64,000 bases of DNA from Streptococcus gallolyticus (GTDB taxonomy: Bacteria > Bacillota > Bacilli > Lactobacillales > Streptococcaceae), in contig JAIMFC010000006.1 of assembly GCA_019794795.1 (NCBI GenBank), positions 85,080 to 149,079 on the forward strand, written 5' to 3'. Position numbers and translations under genes: made by a program. The notes beneath the pieces were generated by a model that worked only from the letters and a program-made list of their open reading frames with translations, made no database searches and was not told the origin of the DNA. Below are positions 8,048 through 17,240 of the stretch, in pieces; within the stretch, counting starts at the first letter, position 1, and each line of letters opens with the position of its first letter.

Positions 8048-9917
8048 ACATTTTGCGGTTCATGGCAACAAATACCGTAAAAGTCTTATCAAGTATATTC
8101 TAAATCCAGCTAAGACTGACCAACTCAAATTGGTTTCAGATTTTGGAATGAGCAATTACCTCGACTTCCCTAATTATGAAGAAATAGTTGAGATGTATCA
8201 GGCAAACTTTGTCAATAATGATAGGCTTTATGATTCGAGAAATGACCGGCAACAAATCAAGCAAAATAAAATTCATGCTCATCATCTTATCCAGTCATTC
8301 TCACCTGAGGATAATCTTACACCTGAAGAAATCAATCGTATTGGTTATGAGACGATAAAGGAGTTGACTGGCGGAAACTTTCGCTTTATTGTGACAACCC
8401 ATACGGATAGGTTGCATGTTCATAACCATATCCTCATCAATTCTGTTGACCTCAATTCTCATAAGAAACTCAAATGGGATTATGCTCAGGAGAGAAATTT
8501 ACGGATGATTTCTGACCGTCTTTCCAAAGAAGCAGGTGCCAAAATTATCACACCGAACCGTTATTCTCATGAGAAGTTTGTGACCTATCGCAAAAGTAAT
8601 CACAAATTTGAATTGAAGCAACGTCTTTATTTTCTGATGGAGAATAGTAAGGATTTTGACGACTTTTTATCCAAGGCAGAAGCATTGAATGTTCAGATTG
8701 ATTTTTCAAGAAAATACGCTCGTTTTTTGATGACGGATATGCCCATGAAGCGAGTTATTCGAGGCAAGCAACTAGATAAACGTCAACCCTATACCGAGGA
8801 ATACTTTCGAGAGCACTTTGCCAAGCGAGCGATTGAGCAATGTTTAGATTTTCTCTTACCCAGAGTTCGTGACCTTTCACAACTTTTGGAGTTTGCAAGA
8901 GAACTCAACCTTGCTATGTCTCTAAAACAAAAGAATGTGGCGTTTACTCTAACAAAAAATAGTCAGAGCATTACAGTCAATAATCAAAAAGTCAGTTCCA
9001 AAAATCTCTACGATGTTCAATTTTTCGAAACTTACTTTGAGAAACGTGGAGAAGTTCCTGATATTGACCAGTCGCAACTTATTTCCGACTTTGAGGGATA
9101 TTGTGAGGAACAAGATAAGGAAAAGCTAGCTTATGAAGACTTGCAAGAGGCTTATCAGGCATTTAAGGAGAAAAGAGACCAGGTTCAAGAGTTTGATGTC
9201 GTCTTAGCTGACCATCAGATTGATAAGTTAGTCAAAGATGGTCTCTTTATCAGAATGAACTACGGCGTTAAAAAAGATGGCTTGGTCTTTATCCCAAACC
9301 GTCATTTAGATATTAAAGAGACAGAGAGTGGTAAACACTACCATGCCTTTATCCGTGAGACCGCACAATTTTTCATTTACAATAAGGAGGCGTCCGAACT
9401 CAATCGCTATATGCGAGGGCGTGAACTCATTCGTCAGTTAACCAATGATAGCCAGACTATCTCTAAAAGAAAAAGACCGACCATTGACACACTTAAGAAA
9501 AAGATTGAAGAGATTAATCTTCTTATTGAGTTGGGTACGGAGAATAAGTCTTATCAAGATATTAAAGACGAGATTATTAAGGATATTGCTCAATTAGATT
9601 TGACCATTACAGAGATTCAGGAACACATAGATCATCTCAACAAGGTTGCGGAAGTCTTGCTTAACCTGGACAATAACGATATAGAGAACCGCCGCTTGGC
9701 CAAATATGACTATGCCAAGATGAATCTAACTGCGGCTATAAAACTGGAACAAGTTGAGAAAGAAATCGAAATCTATCAAATTAAGTTAGATAAGTCAATA
9801 GATGATTATGAGTATTTAATAAGGAGGTTGGAAAAGTTTGTCAAAATTTTAAATGAAATAGACTCAAGCAAGGATGAACTAAAATTTGAACACAGTGAAA
9901 AAAATGTGAAAGAATAG
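8034..9917 (+). CDS. Relaxase (MobA/VirD2-like, Tn5252/SAG1250 type)
   Basis: The 627-residue protein has the metal-binding triple-histidine motif HTDRLHVHNH (about residues 123-132) and an N-terminal nuclease domain, followed by long charged coiled-coil regions. Relaxases nick oriT, stay attached to the 5' end and pilot the strand to the recipient. Its length and the preceding mobC pair match streptococcal Tn5252-like elements. The frame is intact. The next genes are lantibiotic-type cargo. Confidence 0.88.
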   Translation: MVVTKHFAVHGNKYRKSLIKYILNPAKTDQLKLVSDFGMSNYLDFPNYEEIVEMYQANFVNNDRLYDSRNDRQQIKQNKIHAHHLIQSFSPEDNLTPEEINRIGYETIKELTGGNFRFIVTTHTDRLHVHNHILINSVDLNSHKKLKWDYAQERNLRMISDRLSKEAGAKIITPNRYSHEKFVTYRKSNHKFELKQRLYFLMENSKDFDDFLSKAEALNVQIDFSRKYARFLMTDMPMKRVIRGKQLDKRQPYTEEYFREHFAKRAIEQCLDFLLPRVRDLSQLLEFARELNLAMSLKQKNVAFTLTKNSQSITVNNQKVSSKNLYDVQFFETYFEKRGEVPDIDQSQLISDFEGYCEEQDKEKLAYEDLQEAYQAFKEKRDQVQEFDVVLADHQIDKLVKDGLFIRMNYGVKKDGLVFIPNRHLDIKETESGKHYHAFIRETAQFFIYNKEASELNRYMRGRELIRQLTNDSQTISKRKRPTIDTLKKKIEEINLLIELGTENKSYQDIKDEIIKDIAQLDLTITEIQEHIDHLNKVAEVLLNLDNNDIENRRLAKYDYAKMNLTAAIKLEQVEKEIEIYQIKLDKSIDDYEYLIRRLEKFVKILNEIDSSKDELKFEHSEKNVKE

Positions 9918-9953
9918 CATTTTTCGGATTTATTGATACCAAATATTGAGTAC

Positions 9954-9986
9954 TCTGAAGAAATTCTGAAATAAAATTGATAAAAA
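9954..9986 (+). promoter_or_regulatory. NisR-box promoter upstream of nisP
   Basis: TCT (9954-9956), eight bases, then TCT (9965-9967) form the TCT-N8-TCT pattern of nisin-inducible promoters, in the same TCTGA...TCTGAA context as the nisA promoter. Ten bases after TCTGAA comes a weak -10, TAAAAA (9981-9986). This predicts that NisR drives the nisP-R-K transcript. The -10 is poor, so strength is uncertain. Confidence 0.6.
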
Positions 9987-10013
9987 GGAATAAAAAACTA
10001 AGGAGATGATATT

Positions 10014-11387
10014 ATGAAAAAGATAGGCTTATTGTCGAATGTTTTTATATCATTGTTTATTGTTATATTAGCTAGCGGTTCTGTGTCATCAGGAGTAAGT
10101 GCTAATGAAAATAAGGAAATTAGTTATAATGTTTTAGTTAGTGAAAATAAATCTATTGAGGATGTAGAAGATGTTTTACAAAGTCAAGGAATTAAAGTTA
10201 CTGATAAAATACCTGAAATAAATTTTTTAACTATTTCTACCGAAAAAAGTGAAGATACAATAAAAAAAGAAAACTCTAATTATATTGATGACATAGTTAT
10301 AGATAATACTATGACTGTAAAGCCTAATATTACTTATTTGTATGGGGACAAGGTTTATACAAATACTAATTTAGATTTTTGGGGAAATCAGTGGGATATG
10401 CAAAAGAGTATTAGTACTGGAAGTAAATTTCAACATAAGTCTTCTGGTAAAGCAACAATTGGTGTAATAGATTCTGGTATTACATATGATAATCCAGATA
10501 TTTATTCATACATTATTTCAGTACAAAATTTCACATCAGATTTGGAAACAGGAATAGTTGATAACCAAAATGTTGTAGATAAAATTGGCCATGGGACCTC
10601 TGTTGTGGGACAAATTTCATCAAGTGGAGAATATTTAGGGATAGCACCTGACATGAAAATACGAATGTATCGTGTTTTTGATGAAGGGAATGCTCAAGAC
10701 CAATGGATTCTCAAAGCGCTCATTCAAGCAGCAAAAGATGATGTTGATGTTATTAACCTTAGTTTAGGAGAATATTTGTTAAGAGATTCCACTGATGAAG
10801 ATGATGATACAGCTTTGATCAATATCTATCAACGGGCAATTAATTATGCTCATAATCAAGGTTCCGTTGTCGTTGCTTCAGTAGGTGATGAAGGGATGGA
10901 TTTACAGAATCAAGATGAATTAAAAAACTATCTTGGTAGTTTAAGAGGAAAAGATTATAGTCAAGTTGATGGAACTGTACAAGATATTCCGGCTGAATTA
11001 GACAATGTTGTTACAGTTGGTTCAGTAGATGATAATGATCTTGTATCTAGTTTCTCAAATCAAGGGAATGGCGACATTGATATCTATGCAACAGGAGGTG
11101 GAAGTCAAGCGCTTTCTAAAGTAGGATATGATAAATGGGTAGCTGATAAATTATATGAAAAAGAATGGATTCTTGTTCCAACGCTTGAAGGAAAGTATAC
11201 ATATGCATATGGGACTTCAATTTCGACTCCTAAAGTCTCTGCAGCTTTAGGATTGATTATAGAAAAGTATAATTTGAAGGACCAACCAGATGAAGCTATT
11301 CGAATTTTATATGATAATTGTTTTCTTAGTAATAATGGAAACAATGGACAAATTAGGCTACTAAATATTACAAATTTTGTGCAATAA
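10014..11387 (+). CDS. nisP: Subtilisin-like lantibiotic leader peptidase (NisP-like)
   Basis: A 457-residue S8 serine protease with a signal peptide (about residues 1-31) and a prodomain. The catalytic triad is D153 (GVIDSGIT), H193 (GHGTSVVG) and S402 (GTSISTP). In nisin systems it removes the leader from exported prenisin. Two oddities: no LPXTG anchor follows the catalytic domain, so it is probably released, and the usual oxyanion asparagine is D292 (SVGDEG). It is the first gene of a nisin U-type locus with no peptide gene nearby. Confidence 0.85.
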   Translation: MKKIGLLSNVFISLFIVILASGSVSSGVSANENKEISYNVLVSENKSIEDVEDVLQSQGIKVTDKIPEINFLTISTEKSEDTIKKENSNYIDDIVIDNTMTVKPNITYLYGDKVYTNTNLDFWGNQWDMQKSISTGSKFQHKSSGKATIGVIDSGITYDNPDIYSYIISVQNFTSDLETGIVDNQNVVDKIGHGTSVVGQISSSGEYLGIAPDMKIRMYRVFDEGNAQDQWILKALIQAAKDDVDVINLSLGEYLLRDSTDEDDDTALINIYQRAINYAHNQGSVVVASVGDEGMDLQNQDELKNYLGSLRGKDYSQVDGTVQDIPAELDNVVTVGSVDDNDLVSSFSNQGNGDIDIYATGGGSQALSKVGYDKWVADKLYEKEWILVPTLEGKYTYAYGTSISTPKVSAALGLIIEKYNLKDQPDEAIRILYDNCFLSNNGNNGQIRLLNITNFVQ

Positions 11388-11427
11388 TAGTGTAAAATAG
11401 TAGTATGAGATAAAAGAGGTACCTAGT

Positions 11428-12126
11428 ATGTATAAGATTTTGGTAGTTGATGATGATTTTGAAATTGTAAAACTGATGCGAACAATTTTAGAAATGAAAA
11501 ACTATAATGTGACGACTTATCAAGAAGTTAGGCTTCCTATAAAAATAAGTGATTTTGATGGATTTGATTTAATATTGCTTGATGTTATGATGCCAAATGT
11601 TGATGGTCTGCAAATCTGTAAACAGATTCGTAAATCAGTATCCTCTCCGATTATTTTTGTCAGTGCAAAAGATTCTGAAGATGATATTGTATCTGGCTTA
11701 AATCTCGGTGGTGACGATTATATCACAAAGCCATTTAGTGTTAATCAACTAGTTGCTAAGGTTGCAGCGCATTTAAAACGAGAAGAACGTTATAGAAATG
11801 CTGAATCTAATGAATCTGTTATTCGAGAATTACTTCCACTAACATTTTACCTTCAAGAAAAACTCGTGTGTGTTAATGGTGAAGCTATTTCTCTTACTAA
11901 AAGGGAATATGATATTTTAGAGCTATTATCTAGTAAGACAAATAAGGTTTATACAAGAGAAGAAATCTATGAATGTGTCTATGATGATGAAGCAGATGCA
12001 TTATTTCGTTCAATTTCGGAATACATTTATCAAATTAGAGTCAAGTTTGGTCCCTATGGAATTAATCCCATTAAAACAATAAGGGGGATGGGATATAAGT
12101 GGAATGATGAAAAGGTATTCAATTAA
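11428..12126 (+). CDS. nisR: Lantibiotic response regulator (NisR-like)
   Basis: The 232-residue OmpR-type regulator has a receiver domain (phosphoacceptor Asp in LILLDVMMPNVDG, about residue 53) and a winged-helix output domain containing KREYDILELLSS and RSISEYIYQIR. Its sequence follows NisR closely over its whole length. It should bind the TCT-N8-TCT boxes found before nisP and nisF. It overlaps the kinase gene by about 20 bases. Confidence 0.9.
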   Translation: MYKILVVDDDFEIVKLMRTILEMKNYNVTTYQEVRLPIKISDFDGFDLILLDVMMPNVDGLQICKQIRKSVSSPIIFVSAKDSEDDIVSGLNLGGDDYITKPFSVNQLVAKVAAHLKREERYRNAESNESVIRELLPLTFYLQEKLVCVNGEAISLTKREYDILELLSSKTNKVYTREEIYECVYDDEADALFRSISEYIYQIRVKFGPYGINPIKTIRGMGYKWNDEKVFN

Positions 12127-13447
12127 TAAGCGGATTTTAAGGACAGTTCTTGAAATAGTGATTGGTACAGTTGCAAATGTTATTATGTTGCTTGTATTGA
12201 GCTACGTTCTTATTTTTACAGGTCAGTTGAACACATATGGAACAGACTATCATATTTCAATTAGTGATAGTAAATCTGCTAACGGTATTAAGAATCAAAT
12301 GGATTATTCTGTCTTTGATTATGTATTGTTTGATAGCGATAATGGCGAATTGGTCTCTGGAAATTATCAAAAACAGGATTTACAACATTATAAAGAAGTT
12401 TTTGATACTGGAAGTTCGGTTAGCGAGGGTTCTATATTGTTTACAAAATATGAAAACTCAGATTTTATTTTGGTTATTAGAAGACCAACAATGCCCGAAT
12501 TTGTAAATCGAAACTTTCGACATATTTCCTATAATTTAGTCTCTTATTTGTTTTTTATAGTGCTAGAATTATTACTCATCTCTATCTCTGTTATTAGGCT
12601 CTTAAGAGAATTTACAAAAAATTTTCGTCTAATTGAAAAAATATCTCTGAATATGGGAATACCAGGAATGGATATTGGACGTAAAGAAACTGCAATCTTA
12701 GAATGTAATAACATTTTATTGACGCTTTATCAAAAAGACGAAGAGTTGACAAAGTTATTAGAAATGGAGAAAAAAGATAAAGAAGATTTGTCATTTCAAG
12801 TTGCTGCATTAGCACATGATATTAAAACACCATTAACTGTTTTAAAGGGGAATATCGAGTTGCTTGAGATGACTAATCTAGATGAAAAACAATTAGATTT
12901 TATGTCCTCAATGAATCATAGTGTTGGTATATTTGAAAAGTATTTTAATTCAATGGTTAATTACTCAAGATTGCTAATTGAGGATAAGAATTATCAGGAA
13001 GATATTGAATTATCAAAATTTCTTGATGAATTATCATTAGAATGTCGAGATATTATGTCTTCAAAAAAAATTAATTTTCAAATAGTTAATGAATCCCATA
13101 CCAGAGTGATTAAAGGAAATCGTCTCAACTTAGATCGAGCTTTGATAAATATCTTATCTAATGCGACTAGATTTTGTTCAGAAGAGGGCAAGGTGGTACT
13201 GACTATATCTGAAAGTTCCAACTTTATCAGTTTTGAGATTTGGAATAATGGTTTACCATTTACAGAAGAGTCTCTTAAAGATGGAGGAAAACTTTTTTAC
13301 ACAGAGAATAAAGGAAGAAATGATAAGCATTACGGAATAGGACTTTCATTTGCTCAAAAGATAGCTATGAGACATCAAGGTCAATTAATACTCTCAAATC
13401 CACAAAATGGTGGTGCACAGGTCACTTTATTAATTAAAAAATTTTAG
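12107..13447 (+). CDS. nisK: Lantibiotic sensor histidine kinase (NisK-like)
   Basis: A 446-residue kinase with two membrane segments (about 12-35 and 145-165) enclosing an extracellular sensor of about 110 residues. The phosphoacceptor His lies in ALAHDIKTPLT near residue 237, followed by N, G1 and G2 boxes ending in YGIGLSFAQKIA. NisK-type kinases sense the mature lantibiotic outside the cell. With no peptide gene here, it may sense a lantibiotic made by others. An ATG three bases upstream (12104) is an alternative start. Confidence 0.88.
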   Translation: MKRYSINKRILRTVLEIVIGTVANVIMLLVLSYVLIFTGQLNTYGTDYHISISDSKSANGIKNQMDYSVFDYVLFDSDNGELVSGNYQKQDLQHYKEVFDTGSSVSEGSILFTKYENSDFILVIRRPTMPEFVNRNFRHISYNLVSYLFFIVLELLLISISVIRLLREFTKNFRLIEKISLNMGIPGMDIGRKETAILECNNILLTLYQKDEELTKLLEMEKKDKEDLSFQVAALAHDIKTPLTVLKGNIELLEMTNLDEKQLDFMSSMNHSVGIFEKYFNSMVNYSRLLIEDKNYQEDIELSKFLDELSLECRDIMSSKKINFQIVNESHTRVIKGNRLNLDRALINILSNATRFCSEEGKVVLTISESSNFISFEIWNNGLPFTEESLKDGGKLFYTENKGRNDKHYGIGLSFAQKIAMRHQGQLILSNPQNGGAQVTLLIKKF

Positions 13448-13479
13448 GGGCTGGTCAAAAAGCCTAATATAAACAAAAC

Positions 13480-13526
13480 CGCATGAAATCTTTCATTTAA
13501 AAACGTTGATTTTATGCGATTTTTTA
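13480..13526 (+). terminator. Terminator after nisK
   Basis: GCATGAAATC (13481-13490) pairs with GATTTTATGC (13508-13517), with one G-U pair, and a T run follows. It separates the nisPRK transcript from the nisFEG promoter. Confidence 0.65.
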
Positions 13527-13578
13527 TAATAAAAATTTGAAAAAATCAAAGAGATATCGACTTTTTGCTCAATTTTTT

Positions 13579-13614
13579 TCTGAACAAATACTGAAATTTC
13601 TTTTGTATTATAAT
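13579..13614 (+). promoter_or_regulatory. NisR-box promoter of nisFEG
   Basis: TCT (13579-13581), eight bases, then ACT (13590-13592) give TCTGAACAAATACTGAA, one base away from the TCT-N8-TCT consensus. TATTAT begins ten bases after CTGAA, the same spacing as in the nisA promoter; an overlapping TATAAT ends at 13614. It predicts NisR-controlled expression of the immunity transporter. Confidence 0.65.
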
Positions 13615-13636
13615 AAAAGAAATGGAGGCAGAAAAA

Positions 13637-14338
13637 ATGGAAGTTATCATTCAAAATCTAAGAAAAAGCTATAAAGACAAAGAGGTTTTAAAAGACGTTT
13701 CATTTAAAATTGAAGAAGGTACTATTTGTGGTCTTCTGGGAGTAAATGGGGCTGGGAAATCCACCATTATGAAAATTCTTTTTGGGTTAGAAAGAGCTGA
13801 TAGTGGAGAAGTCATTTTCAATGGAAAGCATAAGGATATTGTAGAAGAAAATAGATTTGATATTGGAGCGTTGATAGAATCTCCTGCTATCTATTTGAAT
13901 CTTTCTGCATTTGACAATTTAAAAACACGAGCATTGCTACATGATATTCCAGATGAAAGAATTTATGAGGTACTTCAGTTGGTTGGTTTATCTGATACTG
14001 GAAAAAAGAAGGCAGGGCACTTTTCATTAGGAATGAAGCAACGACTTGGTTTAGGAATGGCAATTATTACCAATCCTGATTTATTAATTTTAGATGAGCC
14101 AACTAATGGTCTAGATCCAGATGGGATAAAAGAATTGCTAAATTTAATTAGGGATCTAAAAAAATCTGGAATGACAGTCCTCTTGTCCAGCCATCAACTA
14201 AGTGAAGTCAGCAAAATTGCGGATCAAATCGTTATACTGAATCAGGGCAAGATTTTTTACGATGATATTAATAAGAATTCAAATGATTTAGAAAAACTAT
14301 TCTTTAGAATTGTCCATGGAGGTGATGGAAATGACTAA
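13637..14338 (+). CDS. nisF: Lantibiotic immunity ABC transporter ATPase (NisF/LanF)
   Basis: The 233-residue ATPase has Walker A GVNGAGKST, signature FSLGMKQR, Walker B LLILDEP and the switch histidine region LLSSHQLSE. In place of the Q-loop it has LIESP, the E-loop typical of LanF proteins. LanFEG pumps lantibiotic out of the membrane to protect the cell. The frame is open from 13622, but ATG 13637 is preferred because GGAGG lies 8 bases before it and the predicted transcript starts near 13620. Confidence 0.9.
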   Translation: MEVIIQNLRKSYKDKEVLKDVSFKIEEGTICGLLGVNGAGKSTIMKILFGLERADSGEVIFNGKHKDIVEENRFDIGALIESPAIYLNLSAFDNLKTRALLHDIPDERIYEVLQLVGLSDTGKKKAGHFSLGMKQRLGLGMAIITNPDLLILDEPTNGLDPDGIKELLNLIRDLKKSGMTVLLSSHQLSEVSKIADQIVILNQGKIFYDDINKNSNDLEKLFFRIVHGGDGND

Positions 14339-15068
14339 TATTTTTAAATCTGAGTGGCTGAAGCAAAAATCTAGTTCTGATAAAAAATTACTAATCCTTA
14401 TTCCTTTGCTAGCAATTTTTATAGCTTTCATACTAGCAGGACCTCTCAATTTAGAAAGTTTTTCAATTTATTGGTGGGAGGGAGGATTCCTTTTCACTCT
14501 CCTTGGGTTATTGTTTTTAGCTGATTATAGCGCGGAGGAGAATGCAGGTGCGTTTCAAAATATTAGCTTGGGTAGATATACGTTTACTATTTATTTAGCG
14601 AAGATACTGTTGAAGTTTAAGGATGTTTTGATTTCAACCTTTATTTTTACGATAATATTTTATGGCATCTCATTTCTTTTTTCAGGTGTGATATCAGTAG
14701 ACATTGGTAAAGATTTGATTTGTTTATTACTTATTGGTGTTTCTTCTGCTTGGGTATTACCACTATTATATTTTCTAGCAAAGTGGATAAATCCCTACTT
14801 GTTGTTGGCTACAAATTCTCTTATTTGCTTATTAGTTGCTCCTCTAATAGCTCAGACATCGGTTTGGTTCATATTTCCTTATACTTATCACTATAAAATT
14901 GCTTATGCTCTTTTACATTTAAAACCCTCAGGTGATTTAGAGGCAGCATTAAGTGGAGTTGAAATATCGACAATTTTAATATCAGTATCTCTTTCAATCT
15001 TAGTTTTTGTGAGTTTCCTTAGTTTGTTGAAGTGGAGGATAACTAATGAACAAAATTCTAAAAAGTGA
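14331..15068 (+). CDS. nisE: Lantibiotic immunity ABC permease (NisE/LanE)
   Basis: A 245-residue permease with six predicted membrane segments and an N-terminal FKSEWLKQK cytoplasmic start typical of LanE. The ATG at 14331 overlaps the nisF stop and follows GGAGGTGATGG; an in-frame ATG at 14310 is less likely. It forms the membrane part of the immunity transporter with NisG. The frame is intact. Confidence 0.85.
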   Translation: MTNIFKSEWLKQKSSSDKKLLILIPLLAIFIAFILAGPLNLESFSIYWWEGGFLFTLLGLLFLADYSAEENAGAFQNISLGRYTFTIYLAKILLKFKDVLISTFIFTIIFYGISFLFSGVISVDIGKDLICLLLIGVSSAWVLPLLYFLAKWINPYLLLATNSLICLLVAPLIAQTSVWFIFPYTYHYKIAYALLHLKPSGDLEAALSGVEISTILISVSLSILVFVSFLSLLKWRITNEQNSKK

Positions 15069-15732
15069 GTTGCTAAAGTTGAAAGGCTCTCTTACTTTAA
15101 ATCTTATTTTAATTTTATCAATTATTCAATTATTCACAATTCCTCTTTATTTACAGTTTACAAATAATTCAGTTGTAATTGAAAATATCATTTTTTTACC
15201 TATGTTAGGATATTGTATATTAGCATCAATTTTCTCTATTTTTCTTCATGAACAAGAGGAAAAAGCAAATTTCTTTCAAAATATTAAAAGCGAAAAAAAT
15301 AGTGGAATTATTTGGGGAATAAAGCTTATTTCGACAGACTTACTTATGGTTTTATTGGGAGTTCCAGTTTGGATAGTGGTAGGAGTTGAATTTAATAGAC
15401 TCTCTTACTTTGCGTATGTTGGTGTGATTACTTGGTTATTATTAGTCTTACTTAACCATTTCCATATGTTACTTAGTCTTATCATGGGAAAGGGAGGGAA
15501 TCTAGTAATTTCTTTTATCGAATGTCTGTTTATTATATTTGCAACCAATAAAGTATTTTTAAATAACTTCTGGTTGCCTATCGTTTTACCTGTTAATATG
15601 ATCCTAGAAATTGGGAAAAATGAAATTTTTATGATTCTAGTATACTTAATTGGTTTTATCATATTATCGTATTTTTGTAATTTAGCTGTTATGAATAATG
15701 TTGAAATTCAAAAAATATGTAAAAAGAGGTAA
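15046..15732 (+). CDS. nisG: Lantibiotic immunity ABC permease (NisG/LanG)
   Basis: A 228-residue permease with six membrane segments. Its N-terminus (ILKSELLKLKGS) resembles that of NisE, as in other LanE/LanG pairs. It overlaps nisE by 23 bases. In nisin U loci the order after G is A-B-T-C-I; here only 60 bases follow before the nisI homologue, so this is where the biosynthetic block is missing. Confidence 0.85.
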   Translation: MNKILKSELLKLKGSLTLNLILILSIIQLFTIPLYLQFTNNSVVIENIIFLPMLGYCILASIFSIFLHEQEEKANFFQNIKSEKNSGIIWGIKLISTDLLMVLLGVPVWIVVGVEFNRLSYFAYVGVITWLLLVLLNHFHMLLSLIMGKGGNLVISFIECLFIIFATNKVFLNNFWLPIVLPVNMILEIGKNEIFMILVYLIGFIILSYFCNLAVMNNVEIQKICKKR

Positions 15733-15792
15733 ATTGGTTAGAGGTCACTAAAAGAGTATTATTTGATGATGTTATAAAGGAGGTGAAGTAGC

Positions 15793-16509
15793 ATGAGGAA
15801 AATTTTATTTAGCTTAGTTGTTCTTATTGGAATTTGTACTTTAGTTGCATGTAGATTGGTAGACAATAAAACAATAGAGTTTCATGATCAATCATTTAAT
15901 CAATTTACATATAAAGGAAATGATTATACAATCATGAATCAAATTGTTGATGAAAATGATCTAGGTACTGTGAAGGAATCTTTTTTTAAAACATTAGTAA
16001 TTGATAGAAATAGCCAGAAAGTTGTTACTAAAAGTAATAGTGATACAGTATCATTAGCATATAGTGGGCTCTATAATTTTAGTGATGGTTTAGCTATTTC
16101 TATAAATGATTCTTATTATAAGGTTTCTTTGAGTTCGGATGTGCAATCCAATAATGAAATGCTGAGCTTGGAAGAGTTCAATAATAATTCAGCAGGTGGG
16201 GAACTTGCAATTGATCCATCTGATTGTAGGATAGTTAAATTTAATAATAAAAAATTTCGTATTTCATCTGATATTGTATCTGATGATAAACTAAAAGAAT
16301 TTCTAGGAGTAATAGCAGATTCAAAAACATTTATTTTGAATACGGGACAAGAAATTTCTAAATCGGAACTAAATAAAATAGATTATTCTGGTTCTAATTC
16401 TAATGAAAAAAGAGAAGTTTGGGATTACGGAGAAGTTTATTTGTTAGCAGAAGAAGGAACCATAGCTGTTGAGATTAATAATGAATTTAGAATAGCGCGC
16501 ATAGAATAA
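15793..16509 (+). CDS. nisI: Lantibiotic immunity lipoprotein (NisI-like)
   Basis: A 238-residue lipoprotein with signal peptide and lipobox LVAC (Cys20). It shares NisI landmarks along its length: the SNSNEKREVWDYGE segment near the C-terminus followed by AVEINNEF, and the SSDIVSDDKLKEF segment. NisI binds nisin at the membrane surface and cooperates with NisFEG. It follows AAGGAGGTGAAG. Retention of an intact NisI argues that the locus is selected for resistance. Confidence 0.85.
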   Translation: MRKILFSLVVLIGICTLVACRLVDNKTIEFHDQSFNQFTYKGNDYTIMNQIVDENDLGTVKESFFKTLVIDRNSQKVVTKSNSDTVSLAYSGLYNFSDGLAISINDSYYKVSLSSDVQSNNEMLSLEEFNNNSAGGELAIDPSDCRIVKFNNKKFRISSDIVSDDKLKEFLGVIADSKTFILNTGQEISKSELNKIDYSGSNSNEKREVWDYGEVYLLAEEGTIAVEINNEFRIARIE

Positions 16510-16595
16510 ATTATAGATTATCTAGGTATTACATTGCTTATATAGCAAAATATCTTATTGTTACCTACTAAACAGAAACTTATTAAAATATAGAT

Positions 16596-16625
16596 CAGCA
16601 AGTTCAGAAGAGCTTGCTGTTTTTT
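16596..16625 (+). terminator. Terminator after nisI
   Basis: CAGCAAG (16596-16602) pairs with CTTGCTG (16613-16619), followed by six Ts. It closes the nisFEG-I transcript. Confidence 0.7.
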
Positions 16626-16776
16626 GGTACATATAATTTTTTTTGGAACAAGAGCACCATATTTTCACTCTTATAGTGAGGAGAACTCCTTGATTTGATA
16701 AAAGTGAGAAATAGCTATGGTTGAGATAAGGAGCCCTCCTTTTATGACTAAGAAAAAATCATAAACGGAGGCTGAA

Positions 16777-17181
16777 ATGAAATATTATATTCACGTTAGA
16801 GGTAGTAAAATCCCCGTAACAGAAACGGTTTATAAAAGCTACTGGCAATTGGTCAATCACGAGAAGTATCTGAATAGAAAAGATAGGAAATTTGGAGTAT
16901 TACCTTTTTCATCATTTGAAGTAGATGGGTTACTGCTAGCAAATGTACTGCCTGATACAACTGTTGATGTTGAACGTTTTATAGAAAACAAGCTCCTTAT
17001 TGAGCAACTAAATGAGGCTTTATTAACCTTATCTGATAAAGAGTTTAAAATCATTGATGCTCTGTATTTTAGAGAGCATACCATCAGAGAAGTAGCAATA
17101 GAGCATGAGATGTCTGCGACTAGTCTATTTCGGATGAGAAATACAATTTTGGACAACCTACGAAAATTTTTTGAAAAATAA
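16777..17181 (+). CDS. Sigma-70 region 4-like regulator of a mobile element
   Basis: A 134-residue protein whose C-terminal half (about residues 70-130) has a sigma region 4/LuxR-type helix-turn-helix with TLSDKEFKIIDALYF and TIREVAIEHEMS. It resembles the Orf7-type sigma-like proteins of conjugative transposons. It sits between cargo and the recombinase module and follows ACGGAGG. It probably controls element genes; targets are unknown. Confidence 0.7.
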   Translation: MKYYIHVRGSKIPVTETVYKSYWQLVNHEKYLNRKDRKFGVLPFSSFEVDGLLLANVLPDTTVDVERFIENKLLIEQLNEALLTLSDKEFKIIDALYFREHTIREVAIEHEMSATSLFRMRNTILDNLRKFFEK

Positions 17182-17189
17182 GGAAACAG

Positions 17190-17240
17190 GAGACTAAAAA
17201 ATTCACTCTTTATAGTGAGAGGAATTTTTAGTCTCTTTTT
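17190..17240 (+). terminator. Long-stem terminator after the sigma-like gene
   Basis: GAGACTAAAAA (17190-17200) pairs with TTTTTAGTCTC (17225-17235), with an inner CACTC/GTGAG stem, then five Ts. A related CACTC...GTGAG hairpin occurs upstream of the gene near 16666. Confidence 0.75.

Noticed and set aside
15733..15792. Hidden lantibiotic peptide gene between nisG and nisI
   Set aside because: Only 60 bases, no frame longer than a few codons, no leader-like motif and no NisR box.
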